Source of the DNA: Balamuthia mandrillaris
Taxonomy: Eukaryota > Discosea > Longamoebia > Balamuthiidae
Direction: 5' to 3'
Assembly: GCA_031835245.1 (NCBI GenBank)
Contig: JAVKOQ010000590.1
Location: forward strand, 1-25,304
Length of the DNA: 25,304 nt
In this document: positions 20,640-25,304 of the stretch, in pieces
How positions within the stretch are numbered: position 1 is the stretch's first letter
Layout of the letters: every line of letters begins with the position of its first letter
Notes under the pieces: generated by a model
Seen by the model: only the letters and a program-made list of their open reading frames with translations
What the model was told of the DNA's origin: nothing
The model's database searches: none
Made by a program: the position numbers and the translations under genes

Positions 20640-23600
20640 TTACATTACTTCCAAAGACTGATAAAATGCAGAAGGACTTCCATGCTTCCAACTTGCTCTT
20701 GCTGCCCATAATCTCCAGACTCGTTTACAACTTTGCTTACATTGTTCCATCTCTTGAGCTCTGTTACATTTCTTTCCACTTGACAGGAGCTTTGTTGTAC
20801 AGTCTTCAATAATCAGCTTTCTGACTTGTTCTTCACTTCCATTGTCCACACTCCAGATTCTAAAGCGATCTTCCCAAAGGGTAGGACACCTTAACAGGAA
20901 GTGTTCTGCTGTTTCTTCCTCAGCATCACATGCAGGGCACTTGCTATCCACCTCAGACTGCTGAATGGATCCCCACTTTTTTCCAATAGGCAGTCCACCA
21001 CAGCGAATAGCATTCATCAAACGTTCTTTCCTTGGGTTGGTAATCACTAAGCTCCGTTGTTGTCCAACCAAACATCTTCCATTTGTCAAGAAGTTATGCC
21101 ATAGCCATGCTCTTGTTCCTCTTTCTCCTTCAGCTGCATACTCCATCTTGGCTACTCGAGTTAAGGCCCTCATCCTCATGGCTTTCTTTTCAACAACTGT
21201 CGTTCCGTCACCTCCCTCACCTTCATTCTTCTCCCCTTCCTCTTCACTTGCTTGGCTTACCTCTTCAAGTAGCTCAAAGTGGCCATCTTGCCTCTCAGCA
21301 TGATGAATTACTGCTTGTCTTTCCAACTCACAGTAGGCCTTGATGGTCAACCAGCCCAATTCTGCTCTACAACCCCCCGCCACAGTCCTTCGATGAACTT
21401 GCAATACACTTCTTGCTGTCTCATTCCACACTGCTTCGATCTTCTTCCACCATGATTTGGAAAGCTCTGTCATACATAATCCATATGACAAGGTAGACTT
21501 GACAATAGCCTCTGCAGCAATCTGGGCAGTGCGTGTACCAAGGCCTTGGGCAATGGCTCCCCGCTGCCTAAGGCTGTAGAGGGCTTGCTTGGCCTTGGTG
21601 ATCCTCTCCTTGGCATGAGTTGTCCATTCCCCACTTTCTTCAAACCACAGTCCCCGGTACTTGGCCTCCTTCACCCGTTTCACAGCCTCCCCCTTCAGTC
21701 TCCACTCTTGAAAATGAGCCTTCTTTCCTTGTACTAGCACCACTGATTTCTTTGCATTGAACTGAAGTCCCAGAGCATTCACTGCCTCCACTGCTACATT
21801 CAATCTTCTCTGAAGCTCAAATGGGTCGCTGGCCACCACTGCCAAGTCATCTGCAAACAACAACCAAACATTCCTTGCTTTATCTCCTCTTTCCTTCTCC
21901 TCTGCAGCTTGTAGCTTTCTTGCCACCACATCAATGTATACATTGAACAAGAATGGAGACAAAACTCCTCCTTGCTTAACTCCTCTTTCCACCAGAAATT
22001 CCTCTGAAAGCTGCCCATTCATGCGAATAACACTCGTCATACCATGGTACCACTCTGTAATGATACCCACTGCTGCCTCTTCTGCTCCTCTTTTGCGTAA
22101 TGTCCTTGCCAGTATGTCATGGTCAAGCATGTCATATGCCTTGCTGATATCCAACAGAGCAATATAGGTACGTTCTTTGCTTCTCTTCATCAGGCATTTC
22201 TTCAACCGCCACACCTGATCCATGACTCCCCTTCCTTTTCTAAATCCACCCTGGCAATTACTTATCCACCCTTGCTCTCTTGCTTGTATGTTAAATTGTA
22301 CCAAGATAGCTCCTTCAAACACCTTGGCTGCATTGCATAGGAGAGTAATACCTCTATAGTTTGCTGGATTCTGGGGATCTCCTGCCTTATGCAAGGGAAT
22401 AACCACCCCCTGTTTCCACTCCTTGGGGAATATGCCTTGGTTCTCAATGACCTTGATCAGCGTCCAAGTTGCATCTTGCACATGTTTGCCTCCAAACTTC
22501 ATCATTTCCCCATCAATATTGTCCACCCCAGCTGCTTTGCCCACCCTCAATCTTTTCCTCCATGCAAGATTAAAACTCTCCTTCTTAAGCCAGTTACTAC
22601 CAGACCAAGGCAGTCCTTCTGGACCTGCTTCCTCTCGATGCAAGCTCCCAATGGAAGAATCCTTCCTTCCCAGCTTTGCCCAATGTTCCTTGAAGGCTGC
22701 CGTGCTACCGTGGTGCGCCCTAACTGCTTTGGGCTCTGCTCTACGCTTTGCCACTATCCTCCACATGTTGCCGATCCATTTCTGCATTTCCTTGATGTTC
22801 TCTTGTCTTTTCCACTTCATCCAGTCCCATTTGTTGGCTCTCCACAACTTCACAAACCTTTTCCTGAGTTCCACAAATTCCTCTCTGGCCTTTCCATCAT
22901 TCTTTCCTTCTCTTAGCCACTGAGCATGGGCTATCACTACCTGCTTGTTCAAGGATGTTAACTCTGCTGTCCACCATGGCTTCCTTGCCCTGCTCGTTGT
23001 TGCTCCTATCAGTCTCCTTTCTCTACCAAACCATCTCATTGCACAATCCCACAAACCTTTTTTCCACTTGCTCCAAAGATCTTCAACAGTAGCTGTTCCC
23101 TCCCGTGTTTTCTTGACCATGGCCTTCCATTCCTCTCCTTTGAAGAAACGCTTGCACCCGCGTTTGTACTCCCTCCACCTCCTCTTGCGATCTTCCTCCG
23201 AGTAGGACTTCCACTTCCATCGTTCCATCCAAACCCCGCCACAATTATCTGCTGGGTCCTTCAACTCGACTACCAGTGGTCGATGATCGGTCCAAGCTTG
23301 CCATCTGTCCCCAACTACCTTGCCCGTCCATCTCCATGCTACCACATAGTCCACAATGCTCTTTCGTTTTCCAGCTCTCCATGTAAATACTGGCGCTTCC
23401 TCTTCGAGCTGAGGCAACGAGAGGGCCAGCCTTTTGAAAGCCTCCACCAACACCTTTCCTCTCGTGTTGTAAGTAGATTCACCTCTACCATTCCATCCCT
23501 TTCCAACCCTGGCGTTCCAATCACCTCCAATAATCAGGGGTCTTCCTTCCTTGCCCACGTCCAGGATTCTTTTCTCAATCGCAGCCAAGGTGACCTTAAA

Positions 23601-23945
23601 GTTGTCCACGGTACCTCCTGGAGGGAGATACACTATACCGATTATAAAGATGCAACCCTGTCCCGCCAGTTCCACCCAAGTGGAGTTGGGTGTTCGCCAC
23701 TCTTTCCTTTCTCCGATGTTCCCCTTGAAGCCCTCTCGAACAAAGAAACCTGCGCCCCCCCTTCCATAGCCACTCCTCCCTGGAGCAGCCCCTCCACCCA
23801 TCCACCGATACCCCTCCAATCGAGGGGCAACCATCCTCCTATGTTCGCACACTCCAATAATGTCAAATTGCTTACTGTCAGCCCAACAGCTGACCAATTC
23901 CTCTTGTCCCCAGCCCCTAGAGTTGACAAACGCTACTGAAGTCAT
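20640..23945 (-). CDS. LINE ORF2: AP-like endonuclease and reverse transcriptase
   Basis: 1101 aa, uninterrupted. The endonuclease nicks the target and the reverse transcriptase copies the element RNA there (target-primed reverse transcription). Endonuclease (1-230): VNSRGWG with Asn8, GVCEHR with Glu34, GGDWNARVG (Asp142, Asn144), SIVDYVV (Asp199) and the TDHRPL motif (His221). Reverse transcriptase (about 465-770): NYRGITLL, QGGFRKGRG, LLDISKAYD (Asp599), GVKQGGVLSPFLFN and FADD (697-700). A C-terminal zinc knuckle C1003-x2-C1006-x8-H1015-x4-C1020 follows, as in several APE-type clades. No RNase H domain was recognised. All key catalytic residues are present. The clade is not assigned. Confidence 0.95.
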   Translation of the reverse strand: MTSVAFVNSRGWGQEELVSCWADSKQFDIIGVCEHRRMVAPRLEGYRWMGGGAAPGRSGYGRGGAGFFVREGFKGNIGERKEWRTPNSTWVELAGQGCIFIIGIVYLPPGGTVDNFKVTLAAIEKRILDVGKEGRPLIIGGDWNARVGKGWNGRGESTYNTRGKVLVEAFKRLALSLPQLEEEAPVFTWRAGKRKSIVDYVVAWRWTGKVVGDRWQAWTDHRPLVVELKDPADNCGGVWMERWKWKSYSEEDRKRRWREYKRGCKRFFKGEEWKAMVKKTREGTATVEDLWSKWKKGLWDCAMRWFGRERRLIGATTSRARKPWWTAELTSLNKQVVIAHAQWLREGKNDGKAREEFVELRKRFVKLWRANKWDWMKWKRQENIKEMQKWIGNMWRIVAKRRAEPKAVRAHHGSTAAFKEHWAKLGRKDSSIGSLHREEAGPEGLPWSGSNWLKKESFNLAWRKRLRVGKAAGVDNIDGEMMKFGGKHVQDATWTLIKVIENQGIFPKEWKQGVVIPLHKAGDPQNPANYRGITLLCNAAKVFEGAILVQFNIQAREQGWISNCQGGFRKGRGVMDQVWRLKKCLMKRSKERTYIALLDISKAYDMLDHDILARTLRKRGAEEAAVGIITEWYHGMTSVIRMNGQLSEEFLVERGVKQGGVLSPFLFNVYIDVVARKLQAAEEKERGDKARNVWLLFADDLAVVASDPFELQRRLNVAVEAVNALGLQFNAKKSVVLVQGKKAHFQEWRLKGEAVKRVKEAKYRGLWFEESGEWTTHAKERITKAKQALYSLRQRGAIAQGLGTRTAQIAAEAIVKSTLSYGLCMTELSKSWWKKIEAVWNETARSVLQVHRRTVAGGCRAELGWLTIKAYCELERQAVIHHAERQDGHFELLEEVSQASEEEGEKNEGEGGDGTTVVEKKAMRMRALTRVAKMEYAAEGERGTRAWLWHNFLTNGRCLVGQQRSLVITNPRKERLMNAIRCGGLPIGKKWGSIQQSEVDSKCPACDAEEETAEHFLLRCPTLWEDRFRIWSVDNGSEEQVRKLIIEDCTTKLLSSGKKCNRAQEMEQCKQSCKRVWRLWAARASWKHGSPSAFYQSLEVM

Positions 23946-25297
23946 TGGGTCTCCTCTCCTTCCTCCTCCACAATGTCAGACCAGTTGGCAGCACCATGAT
24001 ACACCTCCTCAGCCAGCGCGATGCTTGAGAGTTCCAAAGAGCTGTCCAAGGCCACTGTTCCAACATTCTCCTCCTTTTCCTTCTTCTTCTCCATCTTTCT
24101 TTGCTCTTTAGGCTTCCACAGCGGTTTACCTTCATTCTTGGCTTCTTCAATTCGGGCTTTGCCCACCCACCCGCGGGTAAAAGCATACAGCCTGGCTCTT
24201 TCCGCAATAATGTCTTCGGCAGCCTGGGCCGTCTCCAAAGTAACTCCCCAATGCTGCGTGCCATTCTTCTCTCCTACTTTCCACACTCCGACGTGCTTGA
24301 GCCCCAGCTCGAAGATCCTCTCACTTACCTTTTCCTTCTTAAGGTCCTTACCGCTCACCACAATCGATCTGCCCTCCACCGCCCCTACCTTGGAGTAGGG
24401 ACTGGCAAAGCCATACTTTGGTTTTACTGTAGACCAAAAGTTCGGGTCGGTTACTGTATCTTTGGTCCACGTCCTCCTGTATATGTTGGAGTTATCCTGC
24501 CAACATATCCCTTGTTCCTTTGCCATTTCTTCCTTCCAGTATTCCAAGCTTGGCGCGCTGACCGTAGTTGCCGTTGGAGGGAAATTCCTTTCCGCAGTAA
24601 TCATATCACACCGCGGAGCTGATCCGACCCCCTCCGCGTAAGACCGTTGGGAACCCAGAGTAAGGCCGCCTTTGGTACTATTTGCACTTCCTTTTTCCAC
24701 CATAAGATTATTGATCTCCTTGTCGAGGGATTCAATCAGGTCCCTGAATCGTACAATCACTGCGAGTGAGAGTACGCCTGCCTCGGAGAGCTTACCACAC
24801 TCGTGAGAAACACGGCTAATACAATCAAACCGCAGCGCCACTTGACTATTGGTTCGCTCCTTAACGCCGTCTGCACTGACTGAGTCCGAATCAATCTTCC
24901 CCTTGGGCACAACACTTGTCCCTTCCTCTCGGCGGGGCGAATCCGCTACCGAGTTACACTGATCCTCTGCCCCTCTGTCGTCCTCCTCCTTTTGGTTCAC
25001 CCTGGGAGAAGGAATCTTGACTGTGGTAGTGTTCAGGTGCCCATACTTTTCCACCGCAAACTTGAACGCTTCCTCCAGAAACTGATTTAGCTTGTCCCCT
25101 TTGACAAAACACTCGGGGATCTTTGTCTCTTTTTGCACAGCTTGCAAAGCGGGCTTCCACGAACGATTACCGTTTAGGGTCCCCAGTCTAAGACGTTCCT
25201 TCATGGCCAGATCCACCCATCGACGTAGGACCTGTTCCCTCTCCTGACTGTCAATCAATTCAGTGCTCTTGCGTGGCAGAGTCCTATTTTTCCGCAT
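23942..25297 (-). CDS. LINE ORF1 protein, possibly extending past the window
   Basis: At least 451 aa. It overlaps the ORF2 start by four bases: its TGA and the ORF2 ATG share ATGA at 23942-23945. LINE ORF1 proteins bind the element RNA and package it with ORF2. The N-terminal part is basic and helical, the middle is low-complexity and charged, and residues about 305-380 (from RSIVVSGKDLKKEKVSERIF to WVGKARIEEA) resemble an RRM-like fold in strand and helix order. The C-terminus is Lys/Glu-rich then acidic. No CCHC knuckles are seen. The first Met lies seven bases from the window edge and the frame stays open above it, so the true start may be further out. Confidence 0.85.
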   Translation of the reverse strand: MRKNRTLPRKSTELIDSQEREQVLRRWVDLAMKERLRLGTLNGNRSWKPALQAVQKETKIPECFVKGDKLNQFLEEAFKFAVEKYGHLNTTTVKIPSPRVNQKEEDDRGAEDQCNSVADSPRREEGTSVVPKGKIDSDSVSADGVKERTNSQVALRFDCISRVSHECGKLSEAGVLSLAVIVRFRDLIESLDKEINNLMVEKGSANSTKGGLTLGSQRSYAEGVGSAPRCDMITAERNFPPTATTVSAPSLEYWKEEMAKEQGICWQDNSNIYRRTWTKDTVTDPNFWSTVKPKYGFASPYSKVGAVEGRSIVVSGKDLKKEKVSERIFELGLKHVGVWKVGEKNGTQHWGVTLETAQAAEDIIAERARLYAFTRGWVGKARIEEAKNEGKPLWKPKEQRKMEKKKEKEENVGTVALDSSLELSSIALAEEVYHGAANWSDIVEEEGEETQ

Positions 25298-25304
25298 TTT
25301 TCCC

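Larger units (their letters stand above)
20403..25304 (-). mobile_element. Non-LTR retrotransposon (LINE, APE-type), 5' end beyond the window
   Basis: A LINE in the same orientation as the EML gene, with ORF1 (23942-25297 or longer), ORF2 (20640-23945), a 236-bp 3' UTR with AATAAA (20429-20434, minus strand), and a tail of three ACT triplets followed by a short A run at about 20404-20420. Both frames are fully open, which suggests a recent insertion. The 3' tail touches the EML exon at 20402. The 5' end and target duplication lie beyond 25304. Confidence 0.93.

Noticed and set aside
20965-23939. Many plus-strand open frames across the LINE
   Set aside because: They are antisense shadows of ORF2, which has a complete endonuclease and reverse transcriptase on the minus strand.

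Overview
The window is a gene-dense, intron-rich stretch of a eukaryotic nuclear genome. Most introns are GT-AG and about 60-100 nt long, and some genes sit only tens to hundreds of bases apart. Conserved proteins can be read through their splice sites: Mediator subunit MED25, a dual-specificity phosphatase, the cleavage/polyadenylation factor WDR33, a uridine-kinase/CYTH protein of the TTM type, and an EML-type WD40 microtubule protein. Short introns, a small HEAT-repeat protein and abundant mobile DNA would suit a free-living protist, perhaps an amoebozoan. That placement is an inference; no rRNA or other taxonomic marker is present.

Layout. 1-103: possible last exon of a plus-strand gene. 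219-3975 (-): MED25, 11 exons. 4401-5436 (-): phosphatase, 4 exons. 5470-8245: mobile-element territory. It holds an intronless TnpB-like Fanzor gene (5834-7609, -) between two inverted 79-bp repeats (5533-5611 and 8167-8245). The right repeat contains the start codon of WDR33 (8223-11041, +, 10 exons). 11634-11981 (-): small HEAT-repeat protein. 12072-16512: a 4.4-kb segment bounded by 34-bp inverted repeats, holding two divergent spliced genes I do not recognise. 16902-18523 (+): uridine kinase/CYTH protein, 6 exons. 18614-20402 (-): C-terminal 381 codons of an EML-like protein. 20403-25304 (-): a LINE with open ORF1 and ORF2, lying in the EML gene and running off the window edge.

The host genes form no pathway; they are ordinary housekeeping genes next to one another. 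The notable content is mobile. One element carries a Fanzor RNA-guided nuclease whose inverted ends are outward-facing copies of the WDR33 promoter and start codon. A second possible element carries two unfamiliar genes. The third is an apparently intact LINE sitting directly against an exon of its host gene.

Exon joins were worked out by hand from GT/AG sites, reading phase and family resemblance. Totals are in frame for MED25 (991 aa), phosphatase (262), WDR33 (660), the minus gene at 12350-14089 (448), the kinase (411) and the EML part (381). The 3' half of the plus gene at 14509-16184 is not resolved.
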